Shown here: positions 23,464 to 35,684 of the stretch, piece by piece | Layout of the letters: each line of letters opens with the position of its first letter | Position numbering within the stretch: the first letter of the stretch is position 1 | Assembly: GCA_001466705.2 (NCBI GenBank) | Contig: LATX02000200.1 | Span: forward strand, 1,984,001-2,048,000 | Length of the DNA stretch: 64,000 bases | Source: Moniliophthora roreri | Lineage: Eukaryota > Basidiomycota > Agaricomycetes > Agaricales > Marasmiaceae | Reading direction: 5' to 3' | The notes under the pieces: model-generated | Told to the model about the DNA's origin: nothing | The model's input: the letters and a program-made list of their open reading frames with translations, nothing else | The model's database searches: none | Program-made: the position numbers and the translations under genes

Positions 23464-24944
23464 TCATCGGCCCTTCAGGAAACGTATAGCCTTTTGTAAT
23501 GCTGCAATAATCTTCTCCCTTCTGGTGCGCCTCACAGGTAAGGGAGGGATATATACATCGAGCAAGCTGGATGTAAACGCAGTCAATAATCTAGAAGTGA
23601 GCTGTATGGTGGACCTGACATACCATCTGCTGGCATACCAATAATCGACATGAGGAACGAGTATACCACGTTGTTCACACATCGGTAAATACATTCCAAG
23701 CTGCAACAATCGTGTTTGTAACGTCTTCGCTGCGTCCGAATTTATGTCTGGTACGCTGTACGATGAACACCATGGCTGACCTACTACGTCGTCTTGACTA
23801 AAGATGCAGCAGAGATTACATGTGAGTTCGGTGAGGCCCGAGAAATAGGGATGTTGAAGAACACCATCGAGTCGGCTCCAATCCAGATTGTTGATCGAAG
23901 TAAGATGAGGCAGTCTCAACACTTCAAGCCGCGACTTATGGTGTGTGGAGGAGTTTGCTATACGCTCCAAAACGTCAATGAGCTGCGGGGTCATAACGGT
24001 GAGATCGATTACACGTAGGTTCGGGTGCTTTGTTAGGTCAAGACCGTCAAGGTATCGTTCTAAAGATAATGGTTAGCCGTGCTGAGAGGGTTTCATTGCT
24101 ATTACCCACCCAAAACACCCAATTGCCAATTGGCAAAGTATCCAGCTTCAAATACGATCTCCTCGAGCGACGTGGTTGCTGAGTTCAGGAGGAGATTGAT
24201 AGCTATGGCTTCAAACATTTCCCCGTTGACATCAGAAGCGTAGGAAGGTTGGTGGCACCGAAACACGCGCAAGTTAGGGGATGGTACCAGTGCGTGCAGA
24301 AGCTTCGCATCTTGCGGGCAGCGTATTGTAACCTGTCTCAGGTTTTCTAGCGGTCGTCTGCATGGAACCAAGTTGGAACATGTAGACCCCCGGCACCCCG
24401 TTATATCAATGGAATGCAGGAGAGGGATTGCATGAAGAAGGTCGGTGAATTCATGGTATGAGTCAAAATGAACCTGGTACAACTCCAACTCTGCCACCGT
24501 ATTGAAACCCTCATGCAATGCTCTCTTGGCGTCGTCAGATACGGTCCACCAAGCGATGCATGACAACGAGAGTCGCTTTAAACTGGGGAGGACTGTTTGA
24601 ATCGTTCGTTTCCCATCGGACGAGCACCATGTTAATAGGTTGTCCAAATAGAAGTCTGCCCGATCAGACGTTTCTTTGGGATCTTGACAAACCGCAAAGG
24701 TTTTAATGCCTGCTACGGAGAGGGTTTGGAGTGGGCTCTCGCACAGGCGCAAAAATTGCTGTACTGTCGTTTTGCTGGACCCAGGTCGAAGGGATAAGGT
24801 GTTAAAGACCAGAGAACGTGCCTTGGGCATCCATGCGCGACATACTAAGGCACAATGGTTGATATCCGCTTTGCTGGTCCCTGGAATGTCACGCAGGTAG
24901 GAGAGGATGAATTCGATGAGCTCTGGAGGTAATGGAGGCGACAT
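23464..24944 (-). CDS. F-box protein, paralogue 3
   Basis: Starts MSPPLPPELIEFILSYLRDI (F-box), then HCALVCRAWMPKARSLVFNT. The body parallels paralogue 2: SSDGKRTIQTVLPSLKRLSL, a Leu-rich solenoid, then ERYLDGLDLTKHPNLRVIDL after a phase-1 intron. A phase-2 intron divides the Trp codon following YASR; the last exon carries VRRTRREKIIAALQKAIRF and ends GR with TGA at 23464-23466. An SCF-type adaptor is likely; the substrate is unknown. It converges with the P450 gene, leaving only 77 bp between stops. Confidence 0.82.
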
Positions 24945-25728
24945 GGAAACACGTTGTCTTACCGTGATGTTGGTCAGCGTCGACCGTTCGGTTTTTCACT
25001 GAAAAAGGCAGTGTATGAGCCACCCTGTCAGCGTAAATGAGCCTTCAAGCAATATGCCAGAGAATGCCAGAAATGTGACTTGTCAAAGATTACGAGTTCG
25101 AGTTTACGAGGCCCATTCGCCAATCTTTTCCTTATACGGAAGGTATAAGATAGTCGTGGTCTCGAGGCAAGACATGAAGCTTGAAGCTTGAAGCTTTGAT
25201 TTGAACCCTTGTTTGAACAGCCATTTACGAATCCTCGGTAACTCCCGCATTGTGATGGTGTTTATGGCCGATAATGTATATAGACTCATCTAACATGTCA
25301 TCAGCAACTTTTAAGACACCCAGCCTGGAGGTACGAAGGGGACTCTCAAAGGTGGTCTGGATGACTCGGCGAAGACTGGGACCATCGATAGTCGACTCTC
25401 GGACGCACTTTTCGTCTACTTCTTGTGCAATGAGAGGTTCAAGTAAGACTGACTTGAAGGCAGATGATGAATAGAAGAGCCTGGAAGAGTGCTGGAAGAG
25501 TGAAGCGGCTCGAGGAAAACGCTCTCGAGGATGTTTCAGAATCTGGGGATTTTTCGTTCTACTCCAAGTTTCCTTATGCGTTATTCGAGGGAATGCGCCA
25601 TCACAACATGAGTATTGAACAACACTTGTATACGGCGGATACAGTACGTGTGGCATGCTGTCTTCCAATCATGATGCCAATCTATATCAGTACTATACAT
25701 CCATCCCAAGGCACACACGCTCCCATGT
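24945..25728. other. No gene supported; weak open frame
   Basis: A minus-strand frame at 25225-25668 (147 codons) has VIQTTFESPLRTSRLGVLKV and a His-rich stretch, but no known domain. A short direct repeat of GAAGCTT-type heptamers lies at about 25174-25196. This is also the 3' flank of the MFS gene and the promoter side of F-box paralogue 3. Confidence 0.3.
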
Positions 25729-27625
25729 TTAGACAGTCGACAGGATTCTACGATCTATGAGAAATCGAGAAGCAAAGAGCAATGCTGTCCCAATCAGGGA
25801 GACTACACCCTACCCGAAACAGTTTCAGCAACGGCAAGAAATATCAGAGACTGACTTACCGAAAAGAGGATGAGATTCTGGAAGTTGTCTATAGTTTGAC
25901 TCCTGATAAAGATGCCAGTAATTGGTGTCCCCGCAAAAGTTGCAGGAGCCATGAATGCATAGGTTCCTCCTAACCGACAAATATGTTGGTTAGGAAAGTA
26001 AAAATCGGAAGGAAAGCCTCCTGCCACGAACCTATCCGAGCGCCGACCTTGTCAATGGGTGAAATTTGAGAGACGCAGGACTAGGATCAGAGTTGAACGT
26101 TGAAGGCGAACTTCATTGATTGGCAAAAGATGTACTCACTGGCATCAGAGCAAAGAATGGACCAGAGAAGAATCCATACAACGCAGCGAAAGCTGCCAAG
26201 TTGGCTTCTGCAGCAGATGTATACCAAAGAGCCAGGATCAATACAGAAGATATCAGTGTCGATATGCACATCACGTTAAATCTGGCATGGTAAATTCAAC
26301 ATACGTCAAAAAGTAGAGGTGTGAAAACACCATACCTCCCCACATAGATGGCAACAACACCGGGAAGTGTTCGTCCCGCGATGGATGTTGCACATAGGAT
26401 AGCCAGATAGTATGGGTTGAGACTTGAGCCGGGGTTTGCGGTTGATCCGTAAAGCCCGACGTAGAAGAAAGGGTTGAACACAGCGAAGACTGACAACCAA
26501 CAGCCCAGCGCAAGAAGGACGTAGCTTTTTTGCCGGAAAGCCCCGAAGTCGAATAGCTTGTGAAACGGCGGTAGAGGTTTAGTTGGCCTCCGACCTTTCA
26601 CGGTGAGCGTAGCCACTACGAAGCAGAAAAGAACGATAAATGCGATGATTCGTATAGTCCATCCTGATCGATGTCGGTATCCGCACGTATGCAATATAGG
26701 CTGATATGCTCACCAAAGCCAACTCGAGGAATCAGCCTGCTGAGCATGATGGGAAGAACAATACCGCCTTATAAATGAAATTCAGCATGATTTCAAAAGT
26801 GTGTAGCAGTAGTAGTACATACCGGCACTTGCGCCGGCAGTCAAGAACCCGATAGCGTAGGGCAGTTTTGTCGAGAACCAATGTGGAATGAGCCCCACAG
26901 ATGGGAAGAAACTGAATTATTTTTCTTTCAGCTTAATGAGAGTTCATGCAATGCATCACATACCTGAATGTGGCACCTAAGCTAAATAAGACCGCCTGGC
27001 AGAGGAACTGCTGCCAGATCTGCTGCGGCTTCGTTAAGGAGAGCATGAAAAGGGAGAAAACGACCACAATTCCGCTTCCTGGTACCAGATAACGAGGACC
27101 TATTGCATCAAAGACCGCGCCAGCGAAACCTGCGACTATTCAATATTTACTCATCAGAACGTAGAACTAGCAAAAATCTGAAATGTGACCTACACACATA
27201 CAGCACGAAGACCTGAAGTGAACCGATCATGGACACCAAAGTTGGTGAATAAGTTGATAGGTATTCGCGTTTATAGTAATCACTGAAGGCGCCATAACTT
27301 GTCCGCAAATCATTGATTAGAAAGATGCGGACAGCGAGAAGAGTGTAGATTTACCCATTGACAAAGCTAAAAATAACGAGCGAATGAGCTCCAGCAACCA
27401 ATGGGTATTAAGTACACACCCAAACGTGCCAAACGAGATGAGCGTCGTACCCAGGACTGTCAGCCAGGCAGAAATCCCTCCATCAGGTGGCGCAAAAGAT
27501 GAACAATTGGCGGTTGTGGACTTCTCCACATCTCCAGTAGGAATTGACCCCTCGGCCGTGTTGCTGCTCAATCCAGGATCATCTTCAGAATCAGCCAGTT
27601 CTTTTGTGAAAGACTGCGAAGCCAT
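25729..27625 (-). CDS. MFS transporter, monocarboxylate-permease-like
   Basis: A 12-helix major facilitator carrier of the monocarboxylate porter type. Start MASQSFTKELADSEDDPG, then the family motif APPDGGISAWLTVLGTTLIS before helix 1. Later exons read SDYYKREYLSTYSPTLVSMI, FPSVGLIPHWFSTKLPYAIG, TAGASAGGIVLP, FRQKSYVLLALGCWLSVFAV and GRTLPGV. The final exon is found only with a GT-AG intron that skips to GVVSLIGTALLFASRF and IDRRILSTV, with TAA at 25729-25731. Without it the frame would stop at 25803. At least eight introns. The transported compound cannot be inferred; yeast and animal relatives move short acids, nicotinate or riboflavin. Confidence 0.82.
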
Positions 27626-27907
27626 GGGGCACAGAACTCGGCTGTCCGGTTTAAGTACTCGAGGGGCGTGCGTATTGATGTGAGAATCCTGGGAGAGGAT
27701 GGGCAATGTTACTCAGGTTGACGAAATCGCTTATATCTGTCCGTGATCAGAGCGGACTCTTCTATTCTCACAACCGACCGCATCATACCAGGTGACTTTG
27801 AGGTGACTAAGGTCGAACCCAACTGACGAGAGTGTGGATTTGAAGTTCACATTCGTTTCTAATATTGTATAATCGACTTGGCTACAATTGGGTATTTTGT
27901 TCCTTCT

Positions 27908-28708
27908 AGAGTTTCGACAAGACAGCATCTGCACCAGAGACTGTAACACCTGGAGCGGGCTCAACCTATCCGGGAATTAGACGCGCTGATATTTAGGAAA
28001 GGAGGTAGTCTATCACATACCCCAACGTATTCGACCTTCAAATCGTTGATGATCAATGCGTACCGTGCGGTACGAGTGCCGAACCCGAGATGGGAAAGGT
28101 CAACAGTGAGGTTGAGGGAGTTTGACCATTGAGCATTAGCATCAGAGAGAGTCAGAATCTATAATCGCAAATAAGTAATCAAAAATGCATGTATGGGCTC
28201 GGGCTCGCACTTTGTCTTTGACACCCTCGACGCGACCCCAGCCACTCATCACGAATGCGTCATTGGCAGCGACTACGGCGACGACATCAACACCCTTGGC
28301 CTTGAACTCGTCATATTTCTGGATGTATGGGGGAAGGTGGTTCACATGGCAAGTGGGCTGAATGGAATTGTGATTGGAATCAAAATTGACTGTCGAAGAA
28401 GGGCGAAGGAACTCACGGTGAAGGCTCCCGGAACAGAGAAAAGCACGACCTTCTTTCCTTTCCACTCCTTGTGAATATCCAATTTGGTTGCTAAGGGCAA
28501 AGATTCAATCTTTGATTCATCAGAATCGTGGCCGAGGTTCACTTACGAACGCCACACGCAAGCTAGTCAAAGGTTTAGTACTACTGAAGCTACTGAAGAC
28601 AGCTGAATCGGATGTATCACTTACGCCGTTCTCCAGCTCGGGGGTATAGGGGACATACGAGAAAGTTCCTTCGGGAACAGTATCGCCAACATTGATGCTA
28701 GGAGCCAT
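27908..28708 (-). CDS. Peroxisomal peroxiredoxin, PMP20/Prx5 type
   Basis: A thiol peroxidase that reduces H2O2 and alkyl hydroperoxides. It starts MAPSINVGDTVPEGTFSYVP. Exons carry IHKEWKGKKVVLFSVPGAFT and then PTCHVNHLPPYIQKYDEF. The active-site motif PGAFTPTCH, with the peroxidatic Cys, is therefore split by an intron. VDVVAVVAANDAFVMSGWG, SDANAQWSNSLNLTVDLS and GTRTARYALIINDLKVEYVG follow. The C-terminus is SKL, a peroxisomal PTS1 signal, just before TAG at 27908-27910. About 170 residues, standard for the family, close to yeast Ahp1 and Aspergillus Asp f 3. Confidence 0.9.
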
Positions 28709-29649
28709 AGTGATTCGAATTTTGGGTTCTGGGATGCAAAGGAAAGCGGGTATTTATGGTCTATCAATCAATCAGTGATCATGCCCAAAGCGTGATCTGC
28801 GGCTCTAAGCTGACAGATATCTTACTCAGAAACTCAGTCATCACGCCTCATATTGGCGACATTTCTTATCTTTGCGGGGCACAGTGGGAGAAAGGTAGGA
28901 GGATTTTGGACTTAGTGCGGTCATGTAGCAACTTGAGAGTAGCTAATCGACCATATTTTCGACGATCAACGCTATGTACATGTGCGCTACAAATCTGAAT
29001 TTGATCCACCTTCACCTCCACCATCACAGCCGAGGGTCCGGGCTTCCGATAAAGAGCCACTCCCCTCGCATAAATCAAAAGGTGAACGTGTTCTCTGGGG
29101 TTCAATCTTCATCCGTCATAGTCTGTCGGAAACCCGAGGCCGAATAATTACTCGCGTCGGAATCCCACTGGTATCCACTAAGGCTCCATCAAACCATCAA
29201 GAACGGGCATACAAAGCGTTCGATTCATGCACAAGTTGGCAAGGACCAAATGACCCATGGTGACCTTCGTGATATCAGGTGCAACAGACGTAGCTTGAAG
29301 GAGGAAGACTTAGAGGGACTTGGTACGTCAGCATACACTGTATTGACATTCCACACCTAGGTCAGGCAGGAGACTGAAATCTGTCAATCAGCTAAGGCCG
29401 TGCACCTACTCTGATCAGAACGGTACGCCTCCCTTCCTCAAGACGGCATGCCCGAGTCCGATGAACCATTCAGCAGCCTCGTTCTTGCCTGCTTCCCGTC
29501 CTGAAACAACCGGTGGCGGCATCGGGGACCTTTTAATAACGAAAACGACGGATGTCAATAGATTCTCGCAGTAGGCTGTGTTCGAATCTGGTCTTCTACC
29601 GAGGATATCACTGCTGTTGACCACAGTGCGAAAAGTTGCAACTTGTACC
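28709..29649. other. No gene supported
   Basis: Open frames of up to 93 codons on both strands show no domain or splice support. The left part is the likely promoter of the peroxiredoxin gene. Confidence 0.4.
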
Positions 29650-30290
29650 TCAGGGATTGGGCCTCTTAAACAGTAAATTGTTCGGACGGTTTACCAAAAG
29701 GGTGCTCGAATGGCGTTGATCGTTTTCCCTCAAGATTTCATCAATCTGATGGACTGTTACCATTGTATCTTCCGGTTGATCACGTCTTCGTGATGGACCT
29801 TGAGCATAAGTAGAGGAAGAATTCAGGGTTGCACCCAACTCTGGCGTCGAGGTTTGGAGCTCCTTCATCTGCGAATCCGAACAATGTGAAGTATTCGTTT
29901 TTGAAGCTAAGTCGGAGGTTTCTGAATTTTTGCATTGACAGGTCAGTACTACCTACGATACGAATTATCGTCAGCTCAAATGCAGAGCAATATCGGGTGG
30001 TGGAACTTACGGGTTCGCCTGATGGGTCATGCATTAGGGAACGAATTCTAGCGCAGGTTAGCCCAACAGACATAACACACGATTGGGGCAAACTCACACA
30101 ATTATACGCTAGCTCCGTATTCCAGACTCTCATCAATCCAGATATTCGATCTACCAGTCGGAGGTCGGCGCGTATGCACTTGGAGCAGCATTGAATGACA
30201 CAACATTGTTTGACCTTTGCCAGCAATACGGTGACTCCTCTGGTTCGTTACGATTCTTTGTCTCGACATCTCCGAATAGACCACCGACAC
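29650..30290 (-). CDS. Hypothetical protein, poorly resolved
   Basis: I do not recognise this. On the minus strand the 5' portion reads SGYSGSIRVGGLFGDVETKN and SNNVVSFNAAPSAYAPTSDW. A middle exon reads IRSLMHDPSGEP with a good GTAAGT donor. The last exon reads MKELQTSTPELGATLNSSST, TVHQIDEILRENDQRHSSTL and FKRPNP, with TGA at 29650. Composition is Ser/Thr/Asn-rich, as in regulatory or disordered proteins. I could not place the first exon or the join between the first two segments, so the coordinates are the minimum extent. Confidence 0.3.
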
Positions 30291-31232
30291 GAATGGAGCC
30301 AGAGTATCCGGACTACCCTTATTCCTAGTATGTAGCCTTCTGAAGCGTGTCGAGTTGTTTGCTCACCGTTCATTTTTATCAGTCCCTATTATCGATCTGT
30401 GAGTCTGACCCAATCTCGCGTATTTCAGAGCCTCACCAATACACGCTCATTACAGCGTTGAATATTGACAAATAACCCCATTGTACTGTTAGGTGTTTTG
30501 CATGTTGTACCACCAGTGTTGTACGATATAGGCCAACATTTACTTTACCAACTGTACCACCAATTCAATCTGCTGTGGCAACATGCCATCCATATTTTGC
30601 TGCCATAAATTATGTCTGAAGCATGATGAGCCTCGTGCTGATGTGCCTTACAAGCTGAAAATCATGACCCGAGGCCTTTTGATGTTTCCTAAGATCCATC
30701 ATCAATATTTTCCATGATCATCGGACAATTCCAACTCACTGATAGAAGAGTCTACGTTCTGACGACACTGGGCGTCAATTCTTGAAGAGATAGAGCCGAT
30801 TTGGAGTCTTGGAACGGGCGAACCGGAAAGAACTTTCTTTTGTTGGAAACCCGAGGTTTGGGACATCCATGAACAGACGGAACAGAAGGCCAGGTATCTT
30901 TGTTGGTAGTCACAGGCCGGCCTGAGCTGAGAGCGCAAGAGCCCTTGAGCGATGATATCGAGCGATTATCGAATCTGCTACTCACCTGAGCCCCGAACTC
31001 AGGGTTACCGATCCTTGACGCAACTTCTGGTTCGACGGGATACCATCATGATCTAGTTTACCATTCTATGGTTCGACACCGGAACTACGTAGGTAAATGC
31101 GAGCGAAGAAAAACCGAGGTGAAACCTGAGGATGAGCAACAATGTGGTGGCGGAGAGAAATAATTGAAGCACAGCCACTGAGTACTGATCCTCCACGATT
31201 TCGACACGAGTTTCTCCAGTCTGATGACCTGA
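30291..31232. other. No gene supported; possible minus-strand exon
   Basis: Two overlapping minus-strand frames at 30702-30985 follow a good GTGAGT donor and CTCAG acceptor, so an exon of an unplaced gene is possible. The right end is the promoter of PAN2. Confidence 0.3.
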
Positions 31233-34200
31233 ATGTCCGGCTTCCAGCATACTCTGCCACCTATAGTGGTGCATCCATATCCTCAGCCGGTATCTGCTTT
31301 GGCATTCGATCCAGTTTCTGATACGCTATGGGCAGGCTCTGGTACCGGATACATTTCTGCTCACCACAGCACTCGGGGACTGCGGGGGGTGTGTTTTCGC
31401 GCCGGGAATCATGCAATTCAGAAAATCATTGCAAGTGATAACTCTGTAAGAGCTGCAAGCACAGGAGGGAATGGTGTTGGTTCTTGGGCAAAAGGAGGCA
31501 TGAATAAATGGTTCTACAAGTGAGTATCTGCCGTGAACATTGCTTCGTGTATTCATCATGCCTCGACAGTTCATCGTCTAATATCACCACCTTTGCGTCC
31601 TCGAGTTTCCCCGGAGTAGCCGCATCGACTGTGGATATGGAATTGATCATGTTGAATGCAATGACTGGCACCGTTATCAGACAACTGCAAACGCCTTCTC
31701 TCATAACCAATCTCGAGTTCTCGCATTCGTTACTATTATCGGGAGCTGCAGATGGTTATTTGAGGACGCACGATCCTCGTACTGGAATGATACGGAATGA
31801 CGGCTCAGAGTCTTCGGTCAAAGCACATTACAGTAGTATTCAAGGCCTGGAAACCATCGGAAACTTCGTATTTACTATCGGGCTCAGTTTGAGGTATCGC
31901 GATGTTATCACTCCTACTTGTCGGTCTAATGTATGGAATCCAGGCAATCACACCCGTTTCCAGACCCGTTGGTAAAGGTATACGATCTACGCAACATGCG
32001 ACCACTGCCTCCGATTCCCTTTTCAGCTAGCCCAGCTTTCATAACCGCTGTTCCTAAACGCTCATCCAGCATTGCGATTGCCTCGAACCAAGGACTGATC
32101 AACATCGTCGATGTCGCCAATCCCGGAGCAGCAAACGAATTCTATCAGGTTTCAAGGCTTATCTAACTCTATAACACGTCATGCTTATTTTACCCTCAGC
32201 TTGATGTCACGTCGTACATCACATCCATAGCCATTTCTCCTACAAGCGCCTATTTGGCGTGTGGGGATGCAGAAGGCGCAATTCACATCAGAAGTCAGGC
32301 TGAAGATACGGATGATATACCTCTCAATGGCTTCGAAGGAAAACCCATTGAATGGCCAGGCGCGCTCGAGTCCTTACCTGATATACAGTGGGATGATTCT
32401 ACGTGCGCTGCCTGCAACCTTTGGCTTGACCTGCGCTGAAATCCTTTTTAGTCCACTAAACTCCATCGGTCTACCGCATTACAAGTCTCAACTACTTTCA
32501 GCCTGGTCTCCGCAACTCGCTTTTTCATCGACATACCCGCCGCCGCAGAAGATACCGCTACAGGTGCTAAACACTATGAAGATGAATGACAACATTGCGT
32601 ATGCTCCATTACCAAAAGAGTTGAAAGGCAAGCGGAACATGGTTCCTACTGCCCCTCGGAAACGGAATGGTCGTTTTCACAGTGGTAAATCTCGGTCAGG
32701 CGAAGTGAGCGTCCCCGCTATATCCCTCTCCGTGTTCTAGTAATAATTTCGTCCTAGGTGGAACCGGATACACCATTTGATGCCACGGAAAATGACGTGC
32801 CGAAGATTTACAGACTTGTCGAAATAGAGTACTCTAAGTTTGGCGTGGAAGATTTCGACTTCGGGTGAGCCTATATCTTCTCATGAAATGATATGACTAT
32901 ATTTTCATTTAGGTTTTACAACAAGACCGAATTCAGCGGTTTGGAGACACATATATTGAACTCTTACACAAATTCGCTAGTGCAAGCAATGCACTACTGT
33001 CTGCCCATCCGACAACTAGCTAAATCTCATATAACCACCAATTGTCCTCGAGAGCATTGCCTGCTTTGTGAACTTGGTTTCGTGGCGCGCATGCTTGAGG
33101 ACGCGAGAGGCACGAACTGCCAGGCGAGTAACTTTTGCAAGACCGTCGGAGTTTTGGCACAAGGTAGCTGACCTATACTATTGATTATTACGTCTGCTGA
33201 CTGGTTGCGCAGCTTTCAACGCCATAGATCTCATCGATTATGGTCGCACTCCCAAAGAAGTCGACTATTCGCATATGATACAATCTTTCCATCGTTTCCT
33301 TGTAGATCGCCTCGGCCTTGAGGGGAACACCTTTCCTCAAAACCCTGTAATGATCAAAAGCTATGCAGATTCTCTGAACGGCCTAAATCCAGCACCAGCA
33401 CCTGTTACCCAGCTGCTTGGTATCGATGCCAAAACTCTGGTCACTTGTCTTCATTGCAAAGCCGTGAGGGAGAAGGAGAGCATGACACATGTAATTGATA
33501 TGACATACCCTCGCAAGGTACCTGCTCTTCTCGAACACTGGATAATTCCCTGACACCTTGCCAGTCCATGCCTTTGTTCCCTGGTGATTCGACTTTTCCA
33601 ACCGATTTCCCCGGCGTCCTCAGAAATTCTTTGCTGCGTAAGATCACTTACAAGGCAACTTGTCAAAGTTGTAAAGGCTTTACAACTTTTGCATCGAGAC
33701 GGCCACTTCCTACCAAAAATTTACCGCCAGTCCTTGCCGTCAATGCCTGCGTAAACACTGACGAAGATTTTGCGTACTGGATTGATAATCGAAACTCTAC
33801 CTTCCTCAAGCCCCGAATCGAGATTCAAGGGCAGATGGAAGATGGAGATGACCCGGAGTTTGCAACCTATGAGCTTCGGGTGAGTACCTATCTTTGTCCA
33901 ATAATGAAGGGTTCTGAAACGATTTTAGGCCATGATCACACAGATTGTGTCTAACGATCAGCGACCACACCTCGTGGCGATCGTCAAAAGTATGTAGTTT
34001 TCCTAACAACGCCTGATGAAGCTGAACTGCCCACAGTTCCCGAAAATGAACTAGAAGGCGCCGGCATCGCGGGCGAGAGCCCGTGGTATGTGTTCAATGA
34101 TTTTGTGGTCAGCAACATCTCGGAGGAGGAAGCTCTGAGATGTCCAGACCGGTGGAAGGTATTCTGCGTTGGTAGGAAGCTGAGTTTATCTCGAGCTGAC

Positions 34201-35473
34201 CTTCCTTCTACTCCCAGGCTCCCTCTGTCATTTACCTGGAACGGGTTGATACTCGAGATTCTCTAGACTATTCTGGCCTTCCAGACCGAATGGACCCGAC
34301 TGTTCTATGCAGGGATACGTCGATCTCCGTGTAGGTTTCATCCACGCCGTCATTTCATCGTCAATCTGATGTGAGCATTCAAGGAACCGAGATCCGGCAT
34401 TGATCAAACACGAGTGTCTTTCCTACGACGAGCTTCCTAGACCAGGAACTTTGGTTGCCATTGATGCAGAGTTCGTGTCCATGCAACAGGTATATCAAGC
34501 ATTCCGAAGCCGAACAGGCATTCATTCTACTTCTCTTAGGAAGAAACAGAATTCAAATCAGACGGCACCAAGAAGGTTATCCGACCACCCAGACTAAGCC
34601 TTGCCCGGGTCTCCGTATTACGAGGCAACGGTGACAAGCAGGGTGTGCCTTTCATTGATGACCATATCCATACTAGTGAGGCTATTGTGGACTACCTCAC
34701 CGAATTCTCTGGTATACAGTGTGAGTATGGGCCGTTTCGACGCGCTTCCTCGCGGCTTACTCGAAATTAGTCGGAGATCTTGATCCTCTACAGTCTCCTC
34801 ACACTCTGACTCCGTTAAAGGTAGTCTACAAAAAGCTGAGACTACTGGTGGACCGAGGGTGCATTTTTGTCGGTCACGGGCTATCAAAGGACTTCCGGAT
34901 AATCAGTAAGATTTTTACAGTTCTTCTGCACCCCCGTACTGATACTTTCAAGACATATTCGTGCCCCCCGACCAAGTGATAGACACCGTCGATTTGTACT
35001 TCCTGAAGGCTCGTCAACGTCGATTGTCCTTGAGGTTTTTATCTTGGTTTGTTCTGGGAGAGAACATACAAACCGATACACATGATTCCATCGAGGACGC
35101 TCGTTCTGCCCTCAAATTATACAAAACGTACCAAGAGTTTGAGGAACAGGGCATCTTTGATCAGAAGCTAGAGGAAGTATACAAGGAGGGTAGGCAATAC
35201 GTATGTAATCCGGTTCACTGGTTGGGCCTCTGTTTATTCAATGGGAATCACTCGCAGAACTTTAAGCCGCCACCGCTTCCGGGACCGCAGGTCGTGGACG
35301 ATACTCCCAGTAACCCGCCGCGGATGCTATATGACCGCAGTTCCAGTAACCTACTACTGGATCCTAAGCCAATCCCTGCATATCCCTCCAGCCAGTCCCA
35401 AACGCCGGTCCCAACCAACTTCAACGTAGTGGGTCTCCCGTTCTTGACTTTTTGCAGAATATTGGCAGATTGA
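31233..35473 (+). CDS. PAN2: PAN2-like poly(A)-nuclease deadenylation subunit
   Basis: PAN2 is the catalytic subunit of the PAN2-PAN3 deadenylase that shortens mRNA poly(A) tails in the cytoplasm. Start [20 protein letters not shown]. The N-terminal WD40 region ([58 protein letters not shown]) is followed by a linker. The inactive ubiquitin-hydrolase-like domain then begins [20 protein letters not shown], lacks the catalytic Cys and has paired Cys motifs ([13 protein letters not shown]). The C-terminal DEDD exonuclease has [26 protein letters not shown] and HDSIEDAR, all acidic and His residues present. A dozen or more introns. The 3' end is uncertain: reading through ends at 35473, while a 32-nt intron would add about 25 residues to about 35538. 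Confidence 0.9.
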
Positions 35474-35684
35474 ACGTTCCATATAGTCACGATTTACACA
35501 ACCAAACTTTGAGCAGATTCGGTAGAAAGATAGTCTGATCTGGCTTCCTATACCACTGTTGTATCGGTATCTGACTGTAATTTATGCACGTGGCAAGAGT
35601 AGTTTATTGAAAACTGTGAAAACCATTGAAAGCAGATGCGAAGTCGTGTGTAGATCTTTGGGTATGAATACAGATGTATACGGT
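35474..35684. other. Convergent 3' region between PAN2 and PDCD5
   Basis: Tail-to-tail spacing of about 210 bp; AT-rich with no gene. It may hold overlapping 3' UTRs and, if the alternative splice is used, the last PAN2 codons. Confidence 0.4.

Noticed and set aside
21272..28708. Secondary-metabolite cluster around the P450, MFS carrier and peroxiredoxin
   Set aside because: No synthase, terpene cyclase or other backbone enzyme is present and an F-box gene intervenes; co-location alone is weak.
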